Source: Piper betle
Lineage: Eukaryota > Streptophyta > Magnoliopsida > Piperales > Piperaceae
DNA: 64,000 nt
Reading direction: 5' to 3'
NCBI GenBank assembly: GCA_033002965.1
Contig: JAURVB010006799.1
Location: forward strand, 1-64,000
Below, piece by piece: positions 32,079 to 42,839 of the stretch; within the stretch, counting starts at the first letter, position 1; each line of letters opens with the position of its first letter. Below the pieces are notes generated by a model, which saw nothing but the letters and a program-made list of their open reading frames with translations, had not been told where the DNA came from and did not search any database. The translations under genes were made by a program, and so were the position numbers.

Positions 32079-34203
32079 TTACTATATGCTGCCTTGTTTA
32101 ACGTAGTGTAGTGTATTGTATGGAGTTCGTTGGATCAAAATCCAACGGAGCACATACAATCCTTCTTATTCCATCCCCTTCTATTTTATATCTTCCCCCT
32201 TCCCGACGGTTTCCACCGCCACCCTACCCCTGGCCCTGCCTTGTGCCGCCCTTGGCCCGAGCCCTGCCGAGCCCTGCCCTGGCCCCGACCCCACCCGCAG
32301 CCATTATCCCTGTCCGCTCCCGCTAGTAGCTGCGGCAGCCCCTCAGGTTGCTCTGCCCCCACACCCCCAGCTGCCACCTTCTTCCCCTGCCCCTTCCCGC
32401 AGCCGCGAACCCATGCGCTCCCCCTACTTCGGCCGCCACCTTCCACCACCCTCCCCAACCCGACCGGCACTGTGACCCTTCCCCCCAACGCCGCCCGCTC
32501 ACGACCGCCCATGCCTGACCACCCGCTCCCGACCGCCGCTGCCCATTTTCCAAGCAACCTACCCACCCCCGAGACAGCGACAGCAATGGCCAGCGGGCGG
32601 CCGGCAATGAGGTTCTCCAACGGTGGGGTGGCCGGCAAAACAGAGGCATGGCAAAACAAACAGGGAAGAAATAGAGGAGGGTAATTTTGTAATAAAACTT
32701 TGACTCGAGTCATGACCGAGTCATGACCGAGTCAAATTTATATTAAAAAATAAATTAAAAAACAAAATAATTTTATAATAAAACTTGACTCGATCCCCAC
32801 TAAAATTAATATTACAAAATAAATTTAAAAAATAAATAATTTCATAAAAAAATTGATTCAATCCCGACTTGAGTTAACATTACGAAATAAATTTTAAAAA
32901 ATAAAATAATTTCATAATAAAAATTTAACTCGATCCTGACTCGAGTTAATATTATGAAATAAATTTAAAAAAATAATATTTTCATAATAAAATCTTGACT
33001 CGATCCTTACTCGAGTTAATATTACAAAATAAATTTTTTTTTAAAAAAAATATTTTGTAATAAAAACTTGACTCGATCCCAACTCAAGTTAATATTACGA
33101 AATAAATTTAAAAAAATAAAATAATTTCGTAATAAAAACTTAACTCGATCCCGACTCGAGTTAATAATTACGTAATAAAAAAATAAAAACTTGACTCGAT
33201 CAAGTTAATTTTTATTACAAAATTATCGGGATTGAGTTAATTTTTTATTACAAGATTATTTTATTTTTTTTAAAAATTATTTGTTAATACTAACTTGAGT
33301 CGGGATCTGAGTTAAGTTTTTATTACGAAATTATTTTATTTTTTAAAATTTATTTAGTAATATTAACTCGGGTTGGGATCGAGTCAAGTTTTTATTACGA
33401 AATTATTTTATTTTTAAAAAATTTATTTCGTAATATTAACTCGTGTTGGGATCGAGTCAAGTTTCTTTTATGAAATTATTTTATTTTTTAAATTTATTTT
33501 TTAATATTAACTTTAGTCGGAATCGAGTCGAGTTTTTATTATGAAATTATTTTATTTTTTAAAATTTATTTTTTAATATAAATTGATTCGATCCCGACTC
33601 GAGTTAAATTTTTATTATGAAATTACCCTCCCCGGTTTCTTCGCCGTTTGTTTTGCCGCGCCTCTGTTTTCCCGGCCACCCCACTGTTGGCGAACCTCAT
33701 CGCCAGCCGCCCGCTGGCCATTGCTGTCGCTATCTTTGGGGGGTGGGCTGCTTGGAAAACGCGTATCGACGGTCGAGCGCGGGTGGCCGAGCACGGGTGG
33801 CCATGAGCGGATGGGGCCTGGGGGAAGGGCCCTGGCGCCGGTCGGAGAGGGTGGTGGAAGGTGGCACCGTGGGTAGGGGGAACGCCAGGGGCCGCAGCTG
33901 TGGGCGGGGGCGGGGGAGGAAGGTGGCGGCCAGGGGTGTGGGGGCAGAGCAACCCGAGGGGGGCCGCTGCGGTTACTAGCAGGGGCGGTGGGGACGGCGG
34001 CTGCAGGCAGGGCGAGGCAGGGCCAGGGTTGGGGTGGGGCAGGGCTGGGCCAGGGTCAGGGTGGCTGCAGAAACTGTCGAGGAGAGGGGGAAGAAAAAAA
34101 CAGAATGGGGTGGAATAGGAAGCATTGTATGTGGTCCGTTAGATTTTGATCCAATGGATTACATAGAATGCGCTGCCAAACAAGGCGGCGCATAGAAAAT
34201 TTT
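32077..34203. mobile_element. Foldback element FB2 in a (TA)n site
   Basis: Left end: TTTACTATATGCTGCCTTG ... GTATGGAGTTCGTTGGATC (32077-32140). The right end reads, inverted, TTTTCTATGCGCCGCCTTG ... GATCAAAATCTAACGGACCA (34135-34200). TA runs flank both sides. GC-rich arms at 32200-32690 and 33640-34130 mirror each other (for example GGCAAAACAGAGGC... and its complement). The AT-rich array lies between. It shares termini and organisation with FB1 but has different GC blocks. Long frames on both strands are low-complexity and not believed. Confidence 0.8.
32690..33640. repeat. Array of GACTCGAGTC-type units inside FB2
   Basis: About 12 units of roughly 75-80 bp: TTCATAATAAAAACTTGACTCGATCCC, then GACTCGAGTTAATATTACGAA, then AATTTAAAAAAATAAAATAA. 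Orientation reverses at about 33200, the centre of the element. The unit is more regular than in FB1. Confidence 0.8.
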
Positions 34204-34564
34204 CTATATATATATATATATACATATAAATACTTTTATGGACTGCCATGTTTCGCAACGCATTGGGTTGGGACCGTTGGATTTCAATCCAACGCCCACC
34301 ACCCCACCCCCGTTCCCCCCTCGCCCCTCCGGTTTCCATCACCCCCGCTGGTTTCCACCTCCCACCCACCCGGGTTCCCCCCCTCCGGTTTTGCTCCTCC
34401 CCCCACTGCCCCAGCTAGCAGCCGCAGCCGCTGCCCCCACCCGCATATGTGGCGTTCTTCTCCTCCCCCCCCGGCTTCATACGGTGCATGCCCCACCCAT
34501 CTTTGGCAGCACTGATCAGCTCCCTGCTGAGTGGAGTGTTTCGGTGAGTGGGTTGGGGTAATGT

Positions 34565-35227
34565 TTGGATTTTGATCGATGTGGGTTGTGTATCAGGGGT
34601 GGTTGTTGTTGTGGAGGAAGTGGTGATGGCAATAGCGGTAGCCATCAGGATGGTGATGATAAGGAGGAAAAGGAATTTAGACCCTTGTTAAAATTTGAGG
34701 TAGTAATGACACAGGCTCGAGGAGTTAGCCTTCCATCTGACGTGTTAGAAACAGCAAAAAGCATAGGCATTCGCAAGGTTCTTTTGCTTAGGTACCTGGA
34801 TTTGCAGGTAAAACTTCTATCTCCTCAACGATTTGTTAGTTTTGATGTTTCATAATTGCTGTATTTCCATATATGAATATTAATTGTTGGCTGACTATTT
34901 GGTGAATGTTGTTTTGTAATTATGTTTATTTGTAGGCTTTATCTGGGCCTTTGGGTATTGCAATCACGGACTGCTTCATGCTCCGTAATCGGATGCTTGT
35001 TGATCCTTCCTTCCTTTTTAAAACAGGGACGGAGGTTTGTTCAATATACCTGGTATTTGAGCTTCTACTTATTTTACATTGGAAAGGTGGTTGACGACTT
35101 TCTCACATGCTAATGAATTGTGAAATTTTTATCTCATATTTTTATTGACACTTGTTGTGCTACATATGCCGACGTCAAGAGGAGAGGGAAGGATTTTTTG
35201 TCAGAATTTGAGTTATATGTTGCTTTT
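34565..35227 (+). pseudogene. RETICULATA-RELATED (DUF3411) gene fragment, left arm of FB3
   Basis: Exon 34565-34807 encodes FRPLLKFEVVM, ARGVSLPSDVLETAKSIGIR and KVLLLRYLDLQ, ending in a GT donor. Exon 34936-35034 encodes ALSGPLGIAITDCFMLRNRM then LVDPSFLFKTGTE. A third piece near 35140-35227 encodes IDTCCATYADVKRRGKDFLS then EFELYVA. These match the start of the conserved region of the chloroplast-envelope RETICULATA-RELATED proteins (usually ...CSMLRNRMLADPSFLFKIGTE...IDSCCATxAEVxxRGKDFWAEFELYVAD). Introns are retained, so capture was at DNA level. Relative to the right-arm copy it has lost two codons and gained non-conservative changes. Homology stops at ELYVA; the rest of the gene is absent. 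Confidence 0.8.
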
Positions 35228-36892
35228 AAGAAAGAAGTTGATGGAAAGAAGCTAGGAACGACAAGGGTGCCATTCTGTATGTTGAGAGTCAAATCTGTTT
35301 TCTTCGAAAGGGAATTCCTTTCCTTCTTTGAGGGGTATGGCATGCTCCACAATTTACTGCTGGAAGCATCTTCAAAGCATTTATTCTTCTGCAGTTGACG
35401 CCACTGATTCCTTCATTTCAGTTGCATAAACCAGGAAGTGGGGTTCAACTACAATTTATTTTCTGTTGTATGTGCGGCTGTATTAACACGAAGGGCTCAT
35501 TTACCAAATTTTGTTATGAACATGGCAGTATAGAGACTGCCATACGAGAATTTTTAAATTCTCTGTACGCCTTATGAAGGGAAAATGTAATTCACGAATT
35601 TCAGAATTGTTTGATCAACATTGCAATATTTGCAGCACAGAATGTTTGCAGACTGGCAGTTAATGCAGCCGCCGTAGTGTTGTCGTAATGCTTGATGTAC
35701 TTTTGCATATCACCATTTTTATTCTCCTAAGAATGCTCCATATCCTTACGGAGGTGCGAGAACTTAAACAGGAATTTACACAATTGTGAATAAATGTACC
35801 CAATTGCATCTTCTACGAAAATTGCTGAGCATCCTATCTCAACCCTTCTCGATGCCAACAAAAAAATTCACGGACACTATTATTTCGATTGAAGGCGAAA
35901 CAAATGTTATGTTTGAATCGTTTTTTCTATTCTGAAATGTTTTTGTTATGTTTGATATGTGTGACAAATATAGTTTGATATCAGGCAGGAAAAGGAAGTT
36001 CACTTTTGCTCGTAACAAAACAGGGACTACAGTCCAGGGATTGGAAATTGTAACTTCAACCTCCACCCTTGGTTCAATTGTAATGGAGGTAATCTGCTTC
36101 ACCACTTCAGAGGAGCTCCTCTTGTGAACACGTGGCTCAAACCGATTCCATGTGTTTGTTCCTATATCATGACAAAACCTTCTTAGACAAAATTGAGAAA
36201 TCCGACATGAAAAATCATTCCAACAAATTTTAATTCAAAACAGTGTTTAAAGGCCCGATCTAAGAGTAAATAATGTACTATGTTGTTATCTCCTCCAATT
36301 CCATCCACATGATAGGATTTTTAGAACCCAAATTTCAAAAATATATTACTACACAATCCTATTTCCAATAGCCTTCATCAACATATGACTGAAAACTTCC
36401 AAACGCAAAGTCCAGAGATAAGTTCCCCAGCTATCTATCTCCTCTAGCAACCTACATAAATATGACTGGACCTTTCTTAAAAATGTTCATCGCTAAATTA
36501 CCCTACAATCATATACTGGATACCCTCCTTGTCGAGTTACATAGTTATACGTTCTTGTCCAGATCTTCTGAGACAAATTGACAGTAAGGGAGAAAAAGAG
36601 TTACATAGTCATACTTTCTTGATAAGATTTTATGAAACAAATTGGCAACAAGGAAGAAAAAAGTTCTCAATAATACTTGAAGGCAAGAAAATTAACTGAA
36701 AAGTAACTAGAACCACATTTGATCACAATATAGCCACCATTCCTCCACATCATAAAACAGCCATGTGCCCAACGCTACGATTAGCATGAAATCATTAAAC
36801 AATCAAGAAACACCCATAAACAACTAACAACTCTGAGAAGAAGTTCTCACCTTCACCGCAAGGTGACTTGCAAGTTCTCACCTTCACTCACA
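35228..36892. other. Single-copy centre (loop) of FB3
   Basis: It begins in frame with the RETICULATA-RELATED fragment but continues with unrelated residues (FKKEVDGKKLGTTRVPFCML). A second open piece at 35395-35577 (KPGSGVQLQFIFCCMCGCIN) is also unrecognised. From about 35580 to 36892 it is AT-rich without coding signal. It may contain further captured fragments I cannot name. Confidence 0.4.
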
Positions 36893-37013
36893 ACAAGTGT
36901 CAATAAAAATATGAGATAAAAATTTCACAATTCATTAGCATGTGAGAAAGTCGTCAACCACCTTTCCAATGTAAAATAAGTAGAAGCTCAAATAACAGGT
37001 ATATTGAACAAAC

Positions 37014-37492
37014 CTCCGTCCCTATTTTAAAAAGGAAGGAAGGATCAGCAAGCATCTGATTACGAAGCATGGAGCAGCCCCTGATTGCAATACCCAAAGG
37101 CCCAGATGAAGCCTACAAATAAACAAAATTACGAAACAACATTCATCAAACAGTCAGCCAACAATTAATATTCAGATATGGAAATGCAGCAATTATGAAA
37201 CTACAAAACTAACAAATCGTTGAGGGGATAGAAGTTTTACCTGCAAATCCAGGTACCTAAGCAAAAGAACCTTGCAAATGCCTATGCTTTTTGCTGCTTC
37301 TAACATGTCAGATGGAAGGCTAACTCCTCGAGCTTGTGCCTCCTTCATCACTTCCTCAAATTTTAACAAGGGTCCAAATTCCTTTTCCTCCTTATCATCA
37401 CCATCCCGATGGCTACCGCTATTGCCATCACCACTTCCTCCACAACAACAACCACCCTTGATACACAACAACCCACATCGATCAAAATCCAA
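37014..37492 (-). pseudogene. RETICULATA-RELATED (DUF3411) gene fragment, right arm of FB3
   Basis: Exon 37241-37492 encodes FGPLLKFEEVMKEAQARGVS then LPSDMLEAAKSIGICKVLLL and RYLDLQ. Exon 37014-37112 encodes ASSGPLGIAIRGCSMLRNQM then LADPSFLFKIGTE. The splice borders (GTAAAA donor, TTTGTAG acceptor) equal those of the left arm. This copy is closer to the family consensus (KEAQARGVSLP; CSMLRN; MLADPSFLFKIGTE) and so better reflects the captured gene. Its homology ends near 36893 in the intron before the IDTCC exon. Confidence 0.8.
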
Positions 37493-37636
37493 ACATTACC
37501 CCAACCCACTCACCGAAACACTCACAAACCCCCCCTCGCCGCAAACAAGATGAAAAAATCCTCCCCAAAACAAAAAAAACAAGAGGAAATAAAACTGCAA
37601 AATCGATAGTAAGGAACATAAAAAAACAAACCTCAA

Positions 37637-37885
37637 ACCCCGTCGATCCTGAGATGCAAGAGCTTTGCGGTGGCAAGGAGGTTGGCGGCGTCCCGCGGGG
37701 TGCAGCCAAGGGCCTCCAGGAGGTCGAGCTTGGAGGAGAGGTTGGCACCGACGTCAACAGCGAGGAGAAGGGGCTTGCGGGCGACGAGTGCGACTCCCCG
37801 CCGGCGAGGCCCCGGGACCGGAGAAAGCGAAGAACGTCGTCGCGGTTGGACAAGGAGCTGATGAGTGCAGCCAAAGATGGGTGGG
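37637..37885 (-). pseudogene. mTERF-like fragment in the right arm of FB3
   Basis: One frame reads LAALISSLSNRDDVLRFLRS then RGLAGGE. After a frame change it reads RKPLLLAVDVGANLSSKLDL then LEALGCTPRDAANLLATAKL and a stop. The pattern (xxVLxFLxSxG ... RxPxLLxxDVxxxLxxKLxxLxxLG) is that of plant mTERF repeats, which are organelle-targeted nucleic-acid-binding helices. Only about two repeats are present, with a frameshift between them. The corresponding stretch is deleted from the left arm. Moderate confidence because the match is from memory of the family pattern. Confidence 0.45.
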
Positions 37886-38139
37886 GCATGTACCGTATGA
37901 AGCCGGTGGGGGAGGGGGACATGGCAGCGCGGCAGATACGGGCGAGGGCGGCGGCTAGCGGGGGCAGTGGGGGAGCAACAAAACCGGAGGGGGGCCCGGG
38001 AGGGGGGGTGGCAACCGGCGGGGGATGAAAACCGGAGGAGTGAGGGGAACGGGGAAAACGGGGGTGGGGTAGTGGCTGTTGGATTGAAATCCAACGGTCC
38101 CAACCCAATGCGCTGCCAAACATGACAAACACATAGGGG

Positions 38140-38216
38140 CAGTTCTCTCTCTCTCTATATATATATGTAAATAAATAAATAAATAAATAAATAAATATAT
38201 ATATATATATATATAA
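38140..38216. repeat. Compound microsatellite (CT)n-(AT)n-(AAAT)n-(AT)n
   Basis: CTCTCTCTCT, then TATATATA, eight AAAT units and a final (AT)n run, at the right edge of FB3. The bases after it (AAGTCGTCATAT...) match those right of FB1 at 26305. Confidence 0.9.
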
Positions 38217-38746
38217 GTCGTCATATGGCAAAGGACTTAGTAGTATCATTCATCACACGTTTACTTGAATCCAAGGAAAAAAAACATGGATATTTGGACA
38301 TAAAAATGATGTGAGCATTGCATCTTCAAAGTCATTTTCAGATAGGAACGGCTTGGCTGCTTCACCAACAATAACAGAGAGCTGAAAAAAAAACTGGAAC
38401 AAGTTGTCATATGACAAGGGACTGTAAGTCTATGACACGATCAAAACTAGAGAATTATCATACGTACAAGGCATGATTAATGCAATAGATAGCCACCATT
38501 GAAGTGAAGTCAGGTTGGAGAAGCAAAAGAGCAACAAAATAAATTAAACTTCAAATATACAGATGAAAGTTGAAACGATAAATTACGAAGTTGAATATAT
38601 GCAAATGAAAAAGATGTAAAATATCAGTAACCGAAGGGATGCTGAACAAAATCTCTACCTGTTGAACGGTTTTCTAACTTTAGAAATTCATTTTGATTCT
38701 CATTTGCCTAATTACAAGGAGTCAGTGCAGGGTTAATTTTGCCTGA

Positions 38747-41395
38747 TCATCCAATAATCAATCCATGAACATCGACAGGAAGGTAAATTCTTCGCCACAA
38801 ACACCCAGTTGAATACGGTTCCGGTGGCTGAACAATTTTAGAAACACCGTCGTCTATATCCAACACCCCTACTACCGTCACAAAGTCTCCTTCTTTGATG
38901 TACCTATGAAGCAGATTCGTTGAGATAAACCGCAATAAATAAGGCTAATTCTAAGTGCAATTCAGGGAGGAATGTTACCCTTCTTCCAGTCTCATCATGC
39001 TAGCTTCTCCTACAATGTGTCTCACCCCAAGCCATCTTTTGAGATAAGATGATAACTCGGTGCTTTTGCTGCTTGCTTTCACTAGGGTGTTTTCGATTAC
39101 AAGGGGAATAACCTTGGCATCATTATCTGCTTTCACTAAGGCTCTCATCCCAGACTTTGCATCAGCTATGAAGAAATCTGTACTGATTTTCTGGTAAAAA
39201 ATCGATATGAGAGGTAATATCATACCTAAGAGGAAATGCATTTGAATAGTTGAATATATAAATATTGCATTGGATGACATGATGTGGATTCCCTAAGATA
39301 ACAACATCATAGTGGCTTTCTTTTTCCGAATACAAATAGTTGTAAGGGTTAAATGAACTGGAGTTATCTATCATGCAACTATAAATCCAAACTTAGAACA
39401 CGAAGTAGAAGAACATATTGCAAAATATCTAGAAGTAGTATCTATGGCTAGCTAATATTATAAAACATTAAAAAAATACTTCAGTGCATCCACACACATG
39501 AAGTGTGTAAGAACCTATAATTGAGGGAAACCTAAAGTTAGTGGAAGTATAAAACTAATACCTTGGGGACAGGGATCCTAAACTTGGATCCATGTAATTA
39601 CAAATGTAAAATTTTGGATGGCCGGATGACCTTCGTGACACCAACCTCCCTCCTTTGTCCAAGCTTAGCATTGGCGGAGTTAAAGTGAAAACACAAAACT
39701 GATAATGATTAACAAATATTGTTGTCCCCGCATAGAAGAATGCTTGAATACATGAGTTTACAAAAATATGTTTAATTAAGAATCTTAGGTTAAAAAAAAT
39801 TTTCCATGTCATTGATGATTTCTCTTTTGTGGTTTATCTAGCAGGGACACATTTACGTTTAGAACTTCAGGCGCTGGGCTCTAAATTGCAATGCTAACAA
39901 ACTAGTGAAACCAACCCTAGAGAGTTGTTCACTTCAGACATTTACCACAGATGGCATCTAGTTCTACTTAAAATGAACGTGACAGATTATTGACTTAAAA
40001 ACCATAACAAGGAGAACATCATTGTTTTAAACTTTGTTGAAACAGGTGCAAAACTAATGCATTCCGAAACACATGCTCAAGAAATAGAAGCAAATTGCGG
40101 CTTACCTCTGAATATACCAATCTGCTTTTTGTAATCTTGACCATAAAAAACTGAACCGTGATCCAGATCTTCTGCATTCATACAACTGTGTTGAGGTATA
40201 AATGCACCTAGGCACCTTCTCATAAGAAGATTCCAAGGATATACTCCCACATGAAGCAAACTAAAATGAACAAGAAAAGAAAAAAGAGGATGAGTTTGTT
40301 AACTTTAAGACAACTACTAATGTCTAATGTCCCTAATTGATAATGTAACTAAGACCACCACCAGTAGACATTTATATACACAGCAAAATAACCCTTGAAG
40401 TAGTGTCAGTTTCAAGCAAAATTACACCTGAGGTAGTGTAAGTTTCAAAGGATTTAAACTTGCTGGTTTAATAAAAAGTGCCATCCGTAAAGAGATTATT
40501 TTAGTAAATGTAATAATCAACCTAAAAGACATTAGCTAACACACATTCAAATACATCATATCTTTAACATTTCAATGATGAGGAAGTTCTTCTAAGCTAG
40601 GGAAAAAAACAGTCTGGAAATCAACTTATAAATCATCAATCAACAGGGTTGGCAATTTCTGTTTTCCTGACACATAATGAAAAGCATTTCAGCTAAAAAT
40701 CATTCTTGAACGATAACTTTTATTTACAAACTTTTTACAAATGAAATCCAACGCACCGACTCTTGTAAATGAACAATGTTTACAGAGCCCAATGGATCAA
40801 TAGTCCAAGACCAAGCCCATTGTTATCAATCATTGGAAAAACATAAAACCCCTAATTCCACCTGAAAAAAAGCTAATGATGAGCTAAAAGCTCACTAGTC
40901 TTCAAATCACTTGTAATTAACGTAGGAGGGAACTAGCAACACCTATTTCATGTTCCCATCAATGGCAGTTCTCAGTGCAGCAAAAACTCCAAACACCCAT
41001 CAAAAAGATTCAAACTTTAACAACTTCCAGTACTGCAAAACTCACGCCGGTGACTTTGACGAGCTGCCCCTCCTTGGCCGTCCGGAGGTCGGAGTCGGAA
41101 AGCCGAGACACAAAGAACCGGACAGCTCCGCCTCCCCTGAACCCGCGCTTGTTCCAGACGACGAACCCAAGAACCAGAGAAGAGAGGAGGAGGAGTAGGA
41201 GGAAGACGGCGGCATTGTGGACGGCGGCGAGGATGAAGAGAGAGAGGGCAAGGGAGGCAGCGAAGAGGGCGATGAGGATGTAAATGACGGCATCGGGGAA
41301 GGGATGGCAGCGGTGGTCGGAGCTCCGCCGGCGGGGAACTTCGGCGGCGGCGGCGGCGGCGGCGGCGGCGGAAGTGAGGGGTCGTCCATACTCAT
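38747..41395 (-). CDS. At1g16860-like membrane protein gene, copy C (complete except for a 1-nt frameshift in exon 1)
   Basis: Four exons on the minus strand: exon 1 41046-41395 (GTGAG donor), exon 2 40106-40260, exon 3 38979-39182 and exon 4 38747-38903 with stop. Exon 1 encodes MSMDDPSL, a polyproline run, then a two-helix membrane hairpin (VIYILIALFAASLALSLFIL; AAVFLLLLLLSSLVLGFVVW) and SDSDLRTAKEGQLVKVTG. Later exons give LESSYEKVPRCIYTSTQLYE, STDFFIADAKSGMRALVKA, RWLGVRHIVGEASMMRLEEG and YIKEGDFVTVVGVLDIDD, with a PPEP...TGCLWRR motif near the C-terminus. This is the order of the plant family annotated as At1g16860-like membrane proteins. The biochemical role is unknown. One base is missing in a C4 tract (41295-41298): with it, exon lengths would sum to 867 nt, 289 codons. 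Either a fresh pseudogene or an assembly error. Confidence 0.85.
41344..41373. repeat. (GGC)n trinucleotide run in exon 1
   Basis: About ten GGC units, encoding the polyproline run on the minus strand. Since it is a triplet repeat, length changes here do not explain the downstream frameshift. Confidence 0.9.
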
Positions 41396-41699
41396 AGGAT
41401 GGAGGAGGCAGGGAGGGAATGGGAAAGTTTCAAAACAGGAAGGAAAAAGGTGGTCCACTTTTTGTCCTCTCTTGCCGAGTTCAAAAGTCGAGAACCTCTA
41501 ACCCTTGTGTTTACCTTCTTGGAAAGACACCCAGAATCATCGCCAGCAGCAAATACGCACAATCTTGTCTATTGGAGTAATGTTTACTGTAAAACCACGA
41601 GGAGAAACATAAAAAATGGGTCTTGCAACCTGCATCCTGGTCGTGCCGCCTGTTCGGGTGCTCCGAAAATATATACAAACCAAACGGGAACTAAGTGAA

Positions 41700-42190
41700 A
41701 AACCAAATTTATAAAAAAATAAATTAAAATCTATGTTTTATGTTGATTACTATGAAATTTATTTATTTTTATGGAAAGTTTTTAAATATTTAATATGATA
41801 TATACATTTTTAATATTTTTTATAGGATTATGTGCTCTAAAACATGGTGTAATTTCAATTAAATATTTATATAAACTTAATTTTATATAGCTTATAATGA
41901 AATTTAGTTTAGTGAGCTGAACCAAATTGATTTGGTTATAGCTGGCAATTTAATTCGGTAATACAATTCAAATAGACTTAATTTTAAATAGCTTATAAAT
42001 GGGTAAGGTGTATTTAAATTTTAAACTTGTCTCTAAACGCTTTTATGTGCCGTTGTAAGGTTACTGAAATATAGAGTGGCTACAAATATTCTAAATGTTA
42101 TGATATTTTCAAAAAGATTTTTTTGTATGATGGTTACATTCATAGTGAATAAATTATTATATAATTGTGTGCATTATTGATTTTGTTCAC
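41700..42190. other. AT-rich intergenic stretch upstream of the At1g16860-like gene
   Basis: No coding or repeat signal. It lies 5' of the gene on the minus strand but I cannot identify promoter motifs with confidence. Confidence 0.45.
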
Positions 42191-42194
42191 GTAG

Positions 42195-42835
42195 AGACCC
42201 ATTTTCTTGCGCCAGGGCCAGAAAAGTTTCCTGCCCTTAACTTTTATCTCGGTTGTCCAATTACAAGGATGACCTAGATCTATTGGTTTAAAAAAAAATG
42301 AACTTCGATCTAGGCTGTCCGATTAAAAGGCCGACCCAGATCCATTGGGAGGAGGTGGCAGCAATCACCTCCGCCAATTGCCACCTCCCCTAGTCCCCGC
42401 CCACCCGTTGCCGCCACCAATCATCGCCGCCCCCACCTCCAGGCAACCCCCGGTCCGCCCACCCACCCCACCCGGTCATCTGCTCCCACCCTTCGCTGTC
42501 GCTGCCCCCCACCCCCGCCCACAAGCGCCTCCCCCCCCGCCCTCCCCGCTCCCCCTCTGCCCACCACCCCCTCGCCCCCTCCCCCACAGCCCGCCCCGTC
42601 ACCCCCTCACCCTCCACCCACAACCCTCCTCCCCCTCCGCCCCACTATCCCCCTCGCCCCCTCCCCCAGCCCGCCGCCCCGCCCCATCCACCCCCGGTGT
42701 GGCCAGCCATGGTCGGAACCTGGCCGCCGACAAAAGAAGGAAAGAAGGATATTTTTTTCATTAAATCTGAGTCGTCCTATTTTAAGGACGACCCATATTA
42801 GATTTTATATAGGTATAGATTTATATATATATATA
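42195..42835. mobile_element. GC-rich insertion with GTCC...GGACGAC inverted words and a (TA)n edge
   Basis: GTTGTCCAATTACAAGGATGACC (42253) and CTGTCCGATTAAAAGGCCGACC (42306) repeat directly. GAGTCGTCCTATTTTAAGGACGAC (42768) is a palindromic version at the other end. A C-rich core (42345-42700) carries a 139-codon proline-rich frame that is not believed. A (TA)n run (42818-42840) borders the right side. The layout resembles the foldback family but the termini differ. Confidence 0.4.
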
Positions 42836-42839
42836 TATA

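Larger units (their letters stand above)
34223..38152. mobile_element. Foldback element FB3 carrying inverted copies of host-gene exons
   Basis: Left end: GGACTGCCATG ... GCATTGGGTTGGGACCGTTG (34240-34275). The right end is inverted: CGGTCCCAACCCAATGCGCTG (38090-38115). TA-rich runs lie outside both. The left arm (34223 to about 35157) and right arm (about 36893-38152) are inverted copies including introns. The right arm is longer because it keeps about 350 bp (mTERF-like fragment plus an intron-like stretch, 37520-37870) deleted from the left arm. The 1.7-kb centre (35158-36892) is single copy. No transposase, so non-autonomous. Both arms carry RETICULATA-RELATED exons. It is colinear in position with FB1 in duplicate A. 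Confidence 0.78.

Noticed and set aside
32130..32713. Long open frames on both strands (184 and 175 codons) in the GC-rich arm of FB2
   Set aside because: Proline/alanine/arginine or glycine low complexity, present in both strands at once and mirrored in the inverted arm; no family pattern.
37482..38249. A single 255-codon protein on the minus strand
   Set aside because: It runs from microsatellite through the FB3 terminus and GC-rich DNA; only the short mTERF-like part, which needs a frame change, is protein-like.
42345..42764. 139-codon proline-rich frame
   Set aside because: Almost entirely P/A/S repeats in a GC-rich insertion bounded by repeats; no family.
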